A stretch of 64,000 nucleotides of DNA from Byssothecium circinans. Taxonomy: Eukaryota > Ascomycota > Dothideomycetes > Pleosporales > Massarinaceae. A program made the translations under genes and the position numbers. Each line of letters begins with the position of its first letter. Position 1 is the first letter of the stretch. Under the pieces are notes generated by a model. It saw nothing but the letters and a program-made list of their open reading frames with translations. It searched no databases and had not been told where the DNA came from. Below are positions 9,840 to 21,364 of this stretch, piece by piece. The DNA lies in contig ML976990.1 in the NCBI GenBank assembly GCA_010015675.1, positions 455,327 to 519,326 on the forward strand, given 5' to 3'.

Positions 9840-12537
9840 ATAATAGTTTTATAGTGTTAAGGTCTCTAAGCCTTAGGCTAATTTACCTAATCAGGTAATA
9901 TAAGTAAGATTAAGCTAATAGTAAATATCATGACGCGTATTAATAGGTTACCATCACCTACCTTTACCTATCTACTAATGCCTATCCTACGCTATTTTAA
10001 AGCCCTAGATAAACAGCAACCTTAAGAAGGTCTCTAGGGAGACCATTGCGCGCGAATACTATAGAAATCCACCCTAAAAAGCGCCCTCTATCGCGCCTGC
10101 CGTTAAGACGCCTGTTAACCCTCTGGATGACGTGATTTAAGCTACTTAAGCCCTTACACCCCTTAATAATAATAGCGACGACTATCTATTTAAAGGCCTT
10201 AACTAGGCGCGTGTCCCTTACCTATAGAAGCGTTTTACGCAGCATCTAAAGGGCAAACCAAGCTAGATATATGAGTACGGCTAGCCTATTTAGTACTATA
10301 AGAAGTAGTAGAACTACTAGCTCTATTACTATTACTATACGTATAAAATTAGTAGTAGTGAGTACTGCATTATAAGCTCTACGTCCTTAGCTACTTCTTA
10401 TCTTAACTAGAAGACACGTAGTCATAGGATTAATTATAATAGTAAGATTAACTTTTAGCTTCCTATAGCAACTAGCTCTATCATTAACTAGCTCTAGTTT
10501 AAAGGCGTTAAGATCTTATAAGAGGTAGCTAACTAGATAGCCTCTAGCTTCTTATAGAAGCGCTTCCTTAACGCTGTAAAAGACTAGGTGCAGGCTAATA
10601 ACTAGAGCCTCTAGATAATTAAGGCGCCTACTTTCTACTATATAATTGCTGCTGCAAACCCACTAGTAGAGCAGGTCCTCTAGTAGAGCTATAATACCCT
10701 TCATGATTATATTTTAGCTAAATACTACGCCTATATCCCTGCTATCGCAGAGTACCTCTACCGCGTAAAGTTACTCATATACGTATCCTTTAACAATTAG
10801 ACTTTAATAGGCGGTAAGCGCGCTCTTACTAGGATCTATGTACACTATCTAAATAAGGTAGGCAATATTAAGGACTACCTACTTAGCCTTCTAGTCCTAC
10901 ATGGCAAGCACTGTAGCAATAATATTACTAAAGTAGTAAGTAAGACGCTTTAAGCCTTTAGCGTTAATAAGTAGTGCGTTAGATACTTTGTACTTAATAA
11001 CGCAATAAATAATGACATAGCTATAACTACTCTAGGTAATAAGTATAGCTTCTACGCTCCTTACTATTAGCTCCGTTGCACCTACTATATTCTTAACTTA
11101 GGCGCCTAAATGATTATTTAGGGTAAGGATAGAGAGTCCTTTAAGAATAAGGATAAGAATCTACTAGTAAAATAGCCCTCTACGTTTCTTACTTTTTATA
11201 AAGCTTACTAACCCGTCTGCTAGGTAGAGGAGAAGTTCCTTAAGGAGTAGCGCAAATATGGCCTAATTAGAGTTCTATTTAACGTAATCACATTAGTTTA
11301 CTCGCCTTAAGCTCGCGAGCTATTAAAGAAGCTTTAAGAAGAGGAGGCTAGTCGCCTACGCGAAGAGTTTAAGATAAGAGAGCTAGTTAAGCTAGTCAAG
11401 ACATGGTGGAACTTATACTTTACAGCCTTAAAGAGAGCTATAGAGCTTTATAGCCTGCTTAATGATTATATACATATTAAGATTAATAAGAATCGCGTTA
11501 AACAAGCTTCTTAGCGTCGCGATCCCTAGAGGCCTTGCTTAGAGCCTAGGGTCTTTATCCGTGAGGGTAGCTTATCAGGTAATAACTAGGCGACGATTAC
11601 TAAGTACGTTAACCTCCTCCACCTATTTCAAGAGGCTACAAAGCTACTTAAAGGTAGAGGTAAACATGGCAACTATAGTGTAATTTAAGAGGTTCTTATT
11701 ACCTTTAAATAGCTACTTAATTAATTAGAGGAGTAGAAAGATTACCTCGCTGCTGTTAACTATAAGGACCTAGATGCCCTAGAGGATTACCTAGTAATAA
11801 ACGTTAACTTAGCCTATATAAAGCTCTTAGCGTACTACGCGAAGCTTAACGACTCACCTATCTACTACGCAGCTACAGTCCTCCACCTACACTACAAGCA
11901 CCATCTTAAGGCTCTATGGAAGGTCCCAGATAATCACTATAAGAGCGTTGACGGCCCTCACTATAAGAAGGACTAGCTCCCTAGAAATAACAAGGCCTTC
12001 CAGGCCTTATGGCGATTATATAAAGAGAAGGCTACTCATAAAGCTAGCAAAGAGTCTCCGCCAGGATAGCGTCCCTTAAAGCGGCAGCGGCTTAGCCTAC
12101 CGTCATTGCGATCAACCTTTCTTGCAAACTCTATGAAAACAGCCATGAAGTCAATAGAGGAGACGCTTGACGACAAATATGAGGTCTAGAAGAGGCAGCC
12201 TGTCCTTACGGAGGATGATGACCTATTACTTAACCTAATTAAATATTGGCAGGTCTACTAGAAGCAGTTCCCCATCCTATCACGGCTCGCGCTTGATATC
12301 TATGCAATACCAGCTTCTGCCGCTGACTGTGAGAGGACGTTCAGCGAGCTTAGCGATCTCCTTGGGACGAGGAGGCTCCGTATGAAGCCTGAGTTACTTG
12401 CTGCCCTCCAAAGCTTGAAGTCCTGGAAGCGTATAGGTATTAGACGCCCGACGAATAGCCCTCAGCCTCCCTACGAGCATACGGTCAACGAGTTATCAAT
12501 AATCCAGCAACACCTATACCAGTTTGACTGTAGTTAA
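9840..12537 (+). pseudogene. hAT transposase remnant
   Basis: The last 300 nt before the stop at 12535-12537 read as a hAT C-terminal dimerisation domain: KQFPILSRLALDIYAIPA followed by ADCERTFSELSDLLG and MKPELLAALQSLKSW. A TAG at about 12259 replaces what is probably a Gln codon. Upstream the frame is destroyed by TAG/TAA codons created by CpA-to-TpA change, so the zinc-finger and catalytic regions cannot be read reliably. The 5' limit is approximate. Confidence 0.8.
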
Positions 12538-12692
12538 GGCAGTCAGTCAGTCCAGAGCCCTTCAAAATAGCAGTCCAGTCAGTCCAGTTTAGACCTCCTC
12601 TGCTTACGTTAGCAGTCAGTCCAGTCAGTCCGGCGCCTCTAAAAATACCAGTCAGTCAGTCTCGAGCCCTCCAGACTGACTGATTGACTGTT
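12538..12692 (+). repeat. Right subterminal repeat array of the hAT element
   Basis: Several CAGTCAGTCC units spaced by short spacers, mirroring the left array; not RIP-mutated. Confidence 0.8.
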
Positions 12693-12702
12693 GACAAGTC
12701 TG

Positions 12703-12710
12703 GGTACTCC
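12703..12710. repeat. Target site duplication, right copy (GGTACTCC)
   Basis: Identical to 9653-9660. It falls inside exon 2 of the split F-box-like gene. Confidence 0.9.
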
Positions 12711-12975
12711 ATGCTGGGCTCTCGACGGGACGCGGATAGTGTAGTGCTTTGTCCGCCTAGGAAGCCTGAGATTGAATGATCAGCGTAGCTCCAGACCGGT
12801 GAAGCCTATTCAGGCTATTGTCGGAATGCTGCACTTACCTCTCGTACACCTTGACTCTTATCTCGATGGGAAGGTCCATGAATCTGAAAGACTGCTCCTC
12901 ACTGCTCTTTGTATGTCCAGCACCTCGGGTCTTCTCAACGAAGCTCTCTACTCCAGACCTCTTTTGCTCCTTCAT

Positions 12976-13594
12976 TGTGCTCTGGGTACGCAAGGTAAAG
13001 AGCTGAATGTGATGAATGTGTGACAAGAACGTCGGAGCCGGTTGAGAGTAAGTCTGCAATACAGGAGAAGGAGTGAAGAAGTGGAAGCAAAGTCGGCAGC
13101 CTAGACACGAGTTAACGCCCGCACTTGTGATGAGCGGTGAGAGGCGTGGGTCACCGCCTGATGCAAACGGCAGGTGCAGATATAACGTTTGCGATAGTGG
13201 AAATTCCATTTGGTCAATCAAAGGGGATTGGAATTGTCGGGGAGAACCCGCGAAGGAAGCATCCTTAGTATCAACTTTGGAAGCGAGCGATATGACCTAC
13301 CCATAGAGGTGGAACGAGCCCCCTGATCTTGACTAACCTATCTAGCCGAATCCAGGAACACATCCACCGCCACCACCTTCATGCAAGGAGTATCGAAGAA
13401 GAACATGTATTACTGCGGCGAGCCTGCATCGCTGCCACGTAGTTTGGCGTTCGTTGGAGAAAGCAAACCCGGCTACCTATCCAAAGCTCACATTGCCACG
13501 ATACCCAAAGCGCTCCAAGACGCTTATGAAATTAGATGCACTTTGTGAGTTGCCCGAGCGAGGCTGGAAACACCCCTACCCCTACTCCAATCAC
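12976..13594. other. Intergenic, no gene seen
   Basis: Upstream region of the split F-box-like gene and 3' side of the next gene. The minus-strand frame stays open upstream of the chosen ATG at 12975, but the added residues have no recognisable character. Confidence 0.5.
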
Positions 13595-14491
13595 TCACTT
13601 CTGTGCCAGCCCCTTAACATTCTTGGTGTCCTTAACCCATTCGCTCTCATCTGCCTTGCCATCCATATCCTCCCACATCCTCACATCCATATCATCCATC
13701 AGCTCCGTATTCTCCCTCAACCATTGCCACTGCAGCACCACCTCAGCTACCGCCATCAGCAACCTTATAGTTCCCCAGTTCTCCACCTCTCCGTCCGTCA
13801 GCAAGAGATAGTGATCTAGGTCCGTAACATGGTGGCGCATGCATTCGGTGATTTTCTTGGTCACGTAGGGCTCGTCGAATTTGGCGGCGATGAGCGTGGG
13901 AAGCACATTTAGCATGAGCGCACGGCGGTGTGGCCGTGCTTTGTTTCTAAGAGGCTTGGGTGGCGTGGGGTAAGGGATACGAGGTAAGTTCGAGTCGATG
14001 ACAATGGGGTGTGCGTGAGACCTCATCTTCCAGCCGCGGAGCATGTCATAGCGGAGCGTGACGCGGTTAGAGAGGCCCCGTTTCGCGAAGTACATCAGAT
14101 ACATGTATCTGCGGTTCTCGGCGATCTGCTCTGGAAGTAGGGTACGAGTGATGAGGAAAAGGAATTCTTCGAGCAAGTACCGACCTTGTGCTGGTTTTTC
14201 TGCATGCGCATGAAGGACACCTTGACAAAGCTTCAGCCAGTCTGTCGTCCGGTCGACAGTCTGGAGTAGCGGGGTCGTCAAAGTTTTCAGCTGGGGATAC
14301 ATGCTGCCGAAGACAAGAATCGCGTCGAGAGAGGCCTCTAGTGTACCTGAGAATGGCGAAGGGACCGTAGGCGCGAGCTGGTACTCTGGAGGAACGTTGA
14401 GAAGCGAGAGCTCTGCGTCAGGTGTGGATGTGCCGGTGAGGACAGCATTGTCGGATCGAAGGACGAGCCGGTGCCCGGGAAGTTGAGCCAT
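13595..14491 (-). CDS. Uncharacterised protein
   Basis: Single-exon frame of 298 aa from ATG at 14491. It starts MAQLPGHRLVLRSDN, has mixed alpha-helical composition, an HRRALMLNVLPTLIAAKFDEP segment in the middle and an acidic, Met/Asp-rich C-terminus. No signal peptide, membrane segment or known domain recognised. It may belong to the lineage-specific proteins common in Dothideomycetes. Its neighbour, on the same strand, is the transposon-split F-box-like gene. Coding status rests on length and composition alone. Confidence 0.6.
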   Translation of the reverse strand: MAQLPGHRLVLRSDNAVLTGTSTPDAELSLLNVPPEYQLAPTVPSPFSGTLEASLDAILVFGSMYPQLKTLTTPLLQTVDRTTDWLKLCQGVLHAHAEKPAQGRYLLEEFLFLITRTLLPEQIAENRRYMYLMYFAKRGLSNRVTLRYDMLRGWKMRSHAHPIVIDSNLPRIPYPTPPKPLRNKARPHRRALMLNVLPTLIAAKFDEPYVTKKITECMRHHVTDLDHYLLLTDGEVENWGTIRLLMAVAEVVLQWQWLRENTELMDDMDVRMWEDMDGKADESEWVKDTKNVKGLAQK

Positions 14492-15581
14492 TGCGATTTG
14501 AGTGAGCGTCGTGGAGGCGGAGTGAGGCGAGTGCGCGTGAAATAATGATAGGAAAATTTTGATATTGGAGAGAAGTCAAAGCTCGTGACGTAGTGTGGTC
14601 GCGATTGCAGTGGCGTTGTGCATTGAGCGCGTTGCTCACCAGCCCAGGTGAAGGTGACGCATTCTCTTCCATGCAACAAGTGAAAACACAATGAATACAA
14701 GCTCCTATTGCCACAATACAAACCGACAGCAAATGCTTGCGGGAAATGCTTCTGTCATGGGGAGTAAACTATCTAAGATAGGGACGCGAGACGGAAGATA
14801 AAGTGAGGAACGATCAGAGCGCGAATGAACGAAAGAACGACATCAAATTCTACTAGCTCGTATAAACACCCAGGAGAGCTATGAAATCAATGCACCATTC
14901 GCCTCCCGTAATCCGCTATGCAAAAACGCCTCGAAGAAAGGTCCGGTAGCAATCAGCCCCTGCCTACTGAAAGCAGTAGATGATCCATGGGTCCCGAAGA
15001 ACAGCGGTACATCATGAAGATCAGATCATTTGTTACTGGAACGTCGTGAAGAAGAAAAAGGGGGGGAGGGAAAGACAGCATAAGAGTAAAACAAGGCAGC
15101 CACTTAAAGGGATATATGTGGCGCCAAAAGAACTCAAAGAATCGAGCAAACCATCACTTGGGGTCAGTCCAGGAAGTCGGATCACATGTAACCCAAAGCA
15201 TATCCCCAATATACAGATCATGGTGCATAGCGCGATAGCACAGCATAGCTCCTTCCCGATGATTGTATGGCGTTTCGTAGTATTCGGCGAGAGACTTTTA
15301 TGAAAGCGGCACCAATTAACGCCAAAAGCCGTCCAAAGAAGATACAGTCAACGCCAGATGCGAATTGTCGAAATCTTGGGGGAATATAATGTAAGTCAAG
15401 TTATAGAAAAAGAAAAAACAACATGCATGCGCATGCTATTTGAAAACACTGGAAAGACAGAAAGAAATACTGAAACAGATATACTTGCTCTCTGAGATTG
15501 ATGCGAAAGGACTAAAGCATATGTAGGGCTAAAACCACACAATTGGAGTACTCACTGGGAAGTGCGATGAGGAGCGCGAAG
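14492..15581. other. Intergenic, no gene seen
   Basis: About 1.1 kb holding the promoter of the 298-aa gene and the 3' region of the next. Contains an A/G-rich tract near 15050 (AAGAAGAAAAAGGGGGGGAGG) but no supported gene. Confidence 0.5.
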
Positions 15582-17018
15582 CTACTCGTCATCCATGTCG
15601 TAAGATTCATCCACCTCGCGGTAGGAGATGGCGGGTTCGACGTACCTATTGCACAAAGAGGCAGGACGCTGTTCCCTGCGGTCAGCATTTTCTCTTGCTT
15701 TCAACGACGTCATTAGCATCCCGAGCTCCGATAGAAGCTTGGAAAGCACTCATGCCGCGTCAATGGTTGAGTGAGAGATTCAGAGGGAGATGGCACATAC
15801 CTCGTCTTCAGAGACATAGCCAGCAAGCTGGAGAAGTTCCTCCTCATCATCGGTGAAGAAAGCGGGCTCGGGCTCGGGTCCCCCCACGTGAGCCTCGCCT
15901 CGCATGGCCGCCTGCTTGAGCTGGACCTGAGCAGCCTTCGGCTCTTGCATAACCTCGTCGTCACTCTCATCTCCATCGTCACTCATCAAGGCGCTGTCAG
16001 CCTTCCCAAACTTCTCCTCAAGGATCTTTGCCGCAATCCTGCCTTCTTCCGTCTTATCATTGAGCTCCTTCCTCTGAGGAGCTTCACCCGCATCGTAGGA
16101 ACGTTTGTTAGAGAGGTACTCAAATCGGACACTCTCAATTGTGCGGCCGGTGCTTAGGTTATCCCAAGTAAAGGCAGTGCTCGAAACGAAGTCCCGGTCT
16201 TTGAAGTGTGTGTTGAACCGGTCGGTGGCTTCTTTGATCGATACATCGGGAACTTCGTGGAAGATTGAGGCAAGAAGGTTGCGTTCTGCCTTGGTCCAGT
16301 TCCTATCAAGCGTGAAGCGATCGATGGCTTGTTGACGACGGTCGTTAATGGCCTTGACAGCTTGCTTGTTGTCCCAGTCCAGAGGTTTGCCTTGCTGATA
16401 TACGTAATACGTAGGCAAGCGGCGAGGCGTCGGATCTTTCGCACTCCTTGGCCGCATGTCGATCAGTTTGATGAGGAGATTCTCCTCCTGATCAAGATCG
16501 GGAGCATCATCGGCCACGGTCACGCCCTTCTGGAACGACTTCACGAACCGACTACCCTTCTGATAACGGTACTTTCGATCCTCCCAAAGCGGCGGCACAG
16601 TCTGGGCATTACTCGATCGAGCGGGCGGCTGATCAGGGTACGAGTTTGCGCCCTTCAGACCGGAGCACGGCTTTGATCCCCAGGCATCGCTGTATTTGGG
16701 CGGAGTGGGCTTCGTCGTAGGCTTGTGATCGAAGAGTGTACCGATCGGCACTGCGTTGACTTCGGCGTGGTCTGCCTTCGCCTTGACAGACTTTGGGGCC
16801 TTGACTCGGCGATTCGTGGGAGCAGTCTTCGGGATGTGAGAAAGGCTCGGAGGAGAGCTCTTCGGCGGGTCGGACAAATGACGTGACTCGGAGGAGGAGT
16901 TCCGGGAGGGGCTAGTCTGCGCATCGGCGGTATCAGCGTCACCGGCAGCGTTCTTCCATTTCTTGTGAGGAGGAAGGTCGCTGGCGGTCGGAGAGGCAGG
17001 GCGCTTGACGCCGGACAT
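15582..17018 (-). CDS. Uncharacterised nuclear-type protein with SANT/Myb-like segment
   Basis: Two exons on the minus strand (17018-15801 and 15737-15582) with a 63-nt intron (GTATGT..CCAAG); the join is in phase 0 and gives 457 aa ending in acidic DMDDE. The N-terminal 200 residues are Ser/Pro/Lys-rich and disordered with basic patches (KRPASPTASDLPPHKKWK) that could serve as a nuclear signal. Residues about 270-310 (NWTKAERNLLASIFHEVPDV) resemble one SANT/Myb helix set. The C-terminal part carries acidic clusters (SDDGDESDDE, TDDEEELLQLAGY). A chromatin- or transcription-related role is plausible but inferred. The ATG at 17018 is chosen because the longer upstream open frame has untranslated-leader composition. 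Confidence 0.75.
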
Positions 17019-19261
17019 GGTAAGGTTATTTTGGAGCGGGACAGAAAAGTTTGATGGGTTGTGTTGATGCGCGGTGGTTGACGTGCGTGTGTGTGCTCGG
17101 GTTGGAGTGAGGGCACGAGTGTTGTGGTGGTGCTGTAGTGCTTTATATTTGGAGCGAGCTCTCGGCGTGACAGCGGATAATTGAGCGAATGTGCGCAGAC
17201 AAACCCTTCGTAGCGTACAATGTGGCTGCGGAGCTGGTCTGGCTTTCACCGACGACCCCACTTTATAATGGAACAAAGGGGAGCAGGTTTTGAGCCTGAG
17301 AAAACTTCCGCACACAATGTGAAAAAGGCCGTGGCTCCGCGTCGCTAGAGATGGCGTCCATATCGGGGTCGTAAGAACGCGTCCTCGAGCGGTGGCCGTC
17401 ACCGGGGAGACGGCTTCCTGGCCAGACGAACAGATTACATCATGGCTTGCCGTTCATACCACAACCACTGCTTGTATGCGCATCTGGGGCACGAAAACTA
17501 GCTCTTTCTTCCTTCGTAGCAACTCTTTCGTCAGCTGTGACGCCGCTTGCCCTCATAACACAGGGCGCTTGATTTCAGCAATCTCTTCGCAAATCCACCT
17601 GATTGGTCTCTCGAATTCATTTGCTGCAAGGTTTCTCTGAAGCAGATGCTGCGCATTGTTACGGTAGTGGTGAGGGAAGAGTGAAAGGGACGTCGTCTTT
17701 TCGTTTACGTTAAATGTTCGGCTGAGCGCGCTAGAGCCGCGCTAGCATGGTTCGTCTGAGTCCGGAGAACGCCCCCACTGCTGCCTTCATCTAACCCTCT
17801 TCGCCGGTCGACCGTTCATCGTGTTCTAACGAGAAATGCAATTTATAGCAACTATTCTTTCTTAAAGCTCTCCATGATATTATGCCCTGCCGCTTACCTA
17901 CTGCCTTCCTGGAACATGCGCTTATCCTCAACCTGAGCTGCCGTATCTCCAGCTTAGCTTTGTCGTGACCAGCTGCAGCTCACGACCGCACGATGTCCAT
18001 TTATCAAGAATGGCTTATACCACTACCTAATCAATGGGCGTATCAATAGAAAGCTACCATCGCTGCAATTCCCTGTCTGATTATCATCCCTTTCCGCTTT
18101 CCTAATCACCGCATGGCGAACACTACCGAGGTATACGGAATCTTCACTACCACCGAAGGGTAGAAACCCGCGAATTCCCCACGCCAAGAATTGATAGGGC
18201 TGCTGATGCAAGGAGCTTGCACCAGAGGGGATTTGATTGCACTCGAGCACTTCACAAATCGACATCTCAGAATAAATTACTGTCGAAATGAAATCGCCCA
18301 ATTCCTCCCCCGCTACCAACTGTATATATCTGCAGTCTACAAGAACGACCCTGTACGGACAAATTGCTGAAATATTGCGCCACCTTCGCCTGCCCTTGGC
18401 GACGCTCATTCGTTTTAAACCTTACCTTAAGGCACATGCCCTATTGAAGTAAAAGAAGGAAGCTACTTTGATTGAGCCGATGCAAGCCGTACACTACGGA
18501 ATATGACGATTCCCTGGGAAATAGGAATGGTTCTCTACAGTTCAACAGATATCAATCCATTGACATGCTGACCTTTCAAGCAATGCCGGGGCTTCTATAA
18601 TGGAGATCAAACAAGCAGTATTACACTGCAGAAATTCATCGAGTTCTTGAAGCTCACCATCACGCATTTTGAGTTAACTTGAACAGGAAGATCAGCTCAC
18701 CGACACCAAGGTATTCACCATTGGGCGCCTAGTCAAGGGTGTGCCTGAAAACCTTCGTTTGAAACGACACTCACGCCGAAGACCCGGTTCTTAGATTAAG
18801 CCTTCGGATGCCATCGCCAAATCTTCCATCTTAGGTCAGGCCGAGCTGCTACCAAGATCCAGCAATGTGCACACGGGCCGGCTGCACGTAGAAGGCGATC
18901 AACTAGAAGCTCTGGCTCACAGTAGCAACGAGGACGGGCCGACCATTTCCAATATCAAATCTCCAACCTCAATACCATGGTACCTATATGGGGGTTGGGG
19001 AAAGTACAGCAATGCTACAAAGACGGACGAAGTGGCTGCATGGGGCAGGAGACCGAGTCTCAGCGCTTGACAAGTCTTGATGCCGAGGAGAAAGACATGT
19101 AGCTTATACAAAATGGCCGGCGTTGGACATCATAGTAGGAGTAAGATGCTAAGTATAAATACTGGAACTGTGTCGATCCTCAGTTCGAGAGCAGTCGAGA
19201 AGACCGCAGTTCAACGATTCACTCGCTCAACAACCATAATAAACATTTTTCACTTTCAAAC
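17019..19261. other. Long intergenic stretch, no gene seen
   Basis: About 2.2 kb. The first few hundred bases are the leader/promoter of the SANT-like gene. The rest has only short frames (the longest, at 18023-18409 minus, lacks domain or codon support). Confidence 0.5.
19154..19161 (+). promoter_or_regulatory. Putative TATA box of the cutinase pseudogene
   Basis: TATAAATA, 108 nt upstream of the ATG at 19262, followed by a CAACCATAATAAACA leader typical of fungal secreted-enzyme genes. Suggests that the promoter survived the loss of the coding sequence. Confidence 0.4.
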
Positions 19262-20086
19262 ATGAAGCCCTCTTCAATCACTGCCGTCACGGCAACCTTC
19301 TCTCTTACTGCCGCCGCACCGGCCTCTGTCGAGCACTTGGCCAAACGTCACTACCGCAGCAGCGCTTACAACCAACTTACTGTCGGTACTGCTTGCTATG
19401 CTGTATCCATCATCTATGCTCGCGGAACCACCCAGCGAGGCAACGTCGGTGACTCTGCTGTCGGCCCTCTGTTCTTTAACTAGATTGCATCTAGAGTCGG
19501 AGGCACGAGTCAGCTTGCTATTCAGGGTGTCACGTACCCTGCTAATGTTGCGAGTTTCTTAGCTGGCGGGGACGCAGCTGGTTCCAATACGATGACGAAC
19601 TTGATCTCTTCCGTGGGTGCCCTTAGTAAAATCTCTTGGCTTGGACCTCAACACCGCGAGATAACCTTCGTATGTGAACTAACGTTATGCTAGACCGTGA
19701 CCAAATGCTCCAACGCTAAGATTATTCTCTCTTGATACAATCAGGGTGCTCAGCTCGTGCACAATGCTGCGCAGAAGACTTCCGTAGACAACGCAGCGAA
19801 GGTCGCAGCTAGTAAATGGATGCTAGAATGTCAAGGATTGGATTGATCGTTAATATCTACAGTCGCTGTCTTCGGTAACCCAAAGAGGGGCCAGTCTTTT
19901 GGTTCCATCACCTCTTCCGAAACCCTCACCATCTGCCACAGTAGTGATAACATCCGCGAAGGAGGCACCGCTATCACCGCTGCCCATCTCAGCTACCAGA
20001 ACGACGTTACCACTGCGGGTACCTTGCTGGAAAAATTTGACCTGATCGGCAATGATGGTTGGTCAAGTAACGGTCTTTCCCATTGA
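19262..20086 (+). pseudogene. Cutinase / CE5 esterase pseudogene
   Basis: Signal peptide at 19262 (MKPSSITAVTATFSLTAAA), then the CE5 N-terminal block (CYAVSIIYARGTTQRGNVGD, with GPLFFN after it). A TAG at 19481-19483 cuts the frame; beyond it the same frame continues with AIQGVTYPANVASFLAGGDA. After a probable intron (GTGGGT near 19612 to CTAG near 19693) comes KCSNAKIILS, then TGA at 19733-19735 and YNQGAQLVHNAAQ: the nucleophile motif GYSQG has become stop-Y-N-Q-G, so the catalytic Ser is Asn. A second intron (19811 to about 19861) leads to AVFGNPKRGQSFGSITSSE. The catalytic Asp (19946-19948, in SDNI) and His (19985-19987, in HLSY) remain, but the Cys normally after DNI is Arg. Two stops plus loss of the Ser and one disulfide Cys make this a clear pseudogene. 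Confidence 0.85.
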
Positions 20087-21364
20087 CTTGTGTCTTTTTT
20101 TGGTGCTTTGGGGCACACATTGCTGGCCACTTCTCACTCCCAACCCTCTAGTTCATTTGCTTGTGATTACGGTCGTGAGTCAAATTCTGAGGACACTCTA
20201 CACCTATCGGCCATGGAAAACTGATGCCGAAAACGTTTCCTACTGATGTGATACTTCTGTAAATATTCTTTCATCTGGCCTGGGTGCTCTTTCCCGAGCA
20301 CACTCCTTTTGATTCAAGTCATGATTGTCCCACCCCCGGCCACGATATCCTCCATCATCCATAAGCATTTGTCTATATTTATTGCTTTGTCTGGTGTCAT
20401 ACTGCCCTCCTTAATGCTCTGCGCCACCCGTCTCAATCGCGCGGAGAGTTCAGACTTCGCTTTTGCTGCATCGAAAGGCGCCTTGCCTTTGGGGTCCTTG
20501 GGTTTACGACTGATGGATCAGTAATATGTCAGGCAGCAAGGTTGCGCTACTCACCGAAGTAGGGATCTCAGTTTTCTGCTTATTGGGTAGATGTCGATAT
20601 GATGGTCCCAGATAATGGGCCCTAATGTTCCGAACATGGAGGGTGCGTAGAATCAGGAGACAAAGCGAGCTTGTGCGCGCGAGATTAAGGTATCTAGGTA
20701 GTAGCAAATGCGCGTTTCCTTTTGACGTAGATATGCTTCTGACCTCACTTAAGCCGTGAAACGCACTTTATCGCCATATTGCTCCATGACTGCGGTAAGT
20801 CATGAACCAAACGCGTTTGCTTTGACCAATCGCCGCCTGCCAACGTCGCACTCTTCCATTCCAGCTCATGACATTCCATTTCTTCTACTCCACACATCTC
20901 GCAGCAGCGACAAAACACACATCGTCACTTCAATCCATAGTGTTGAATGTCTTGACACAACGCGATCTCTTCCGAGCGTCACTGCTATACCCTCGGCTGT
21001 CATACGAAAATTACGTCATCGCCGATCTCACCCGACCTCACCACCACAGTACGCAAGATCGTCATCCTTCTCAATACATTTATAATGCCCCACCAAACCG
21101 CCATCGGTTGCAAGATCCGCTCAGCCCATCCTCACTTGGGACAGAAGGAAAGAATTACGACGTAGCTATAAAGCCGAGTGATCAGCGCGCTTCATTGTGC
21201 GATGCCGACCCCTCCATTCTCCCAAGATCGCCGAGACTGGCTTGATGAAGTTTTTGGATTGCTGTCTCGAAGAGCTCGCCCAAAGGACAAAGCTTTCAGA
21301 GTTAAATCGGGTGCCGGTCCCAAACGCTCTTTGAGTTTGACTTCAACTTCGACTTTGAATGACA
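20087..21364. other. Intergenic, no gene seen
   Basis: About 1.3 kb between the cutinase pseudogene and the dehydrogenase. Frames here have random composition; the part near 21300 is the leader of the dehydrogenase. Confidence 0.5.

Larger units (their letters stand above)
9661..12702 (+). mobile_element. hAT-family DNA transposon, RIP-damaged
   Basis: Element of 3,042 bp flanked by the perfect 8-bp duplication GGTACTCC. The ends are inverted repeats of about 21 bp (CAGAGATGTCAACAGTCAG at the left; the right end read inward is CAGACTTGTCAACAGTCAA), starting with the CAG common in hAT elements. Both subterminal regions contain many copies of CAGTCAGTCC-like repeats. The 3' part encodes a recognisable hAT C-terminal dimerisation domain on the plus strand. 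Between about 10.0 and 11.85 kb the sequence has almost no CpA or TpG and is full of TpA, so every frame is dense with stops; this is the RIP signature. Confidence 0.92.
8768..12975 (-). pseudogene. F-box-like gene split by a hAT insertion
   Basis: On the minus strand, exon 1 (12975-12839) starts MKEQKRSG and ends with the F-box-like FRFMDLPIEIRVKVYE. A 73-nt intron (GTAAGT..CTCAG) joins it to exon 2 at 12765. Exon 2 is cut at 12703 by a 3,042-bp transposon and resumes at 9652 in the same frame when one copy of the 8-bp duplication is removed (HGV|PEWES junction). The distal part encodes ILATCKTIHKEAEPAI, typical of fungal F-box-like proteins that read 'LL..CR.I..EA', and then an open 184-codon segment to the stop at 8768. 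The junction near 9300-9350 needs another intron: a good branch site (GCTGAC) and acceptor exist, but no consensus donor gives the correct phase, so a mutation or unusual site is likely there. Substrate-adaptor function is inferred only from the F-box-like start. The insertion almost certainly abolishes the product. Confidence 0.75.

Noticed and set aside
9840..11850. AT-rich block considered as mitochondrial insertion or centromere-like DNA
   Set aside because: It sits inside precise hAT termini with target duplication, and the dinucleotide bias is that of RIP.
9672..12692. CAGTCAGTCC repeats looked like a CRISPR array
   Set aside because: Spacing is irregular, units occur in both orientations at the two ends of a eukaryotic hAT transposon, and they are its subterminal repeats.
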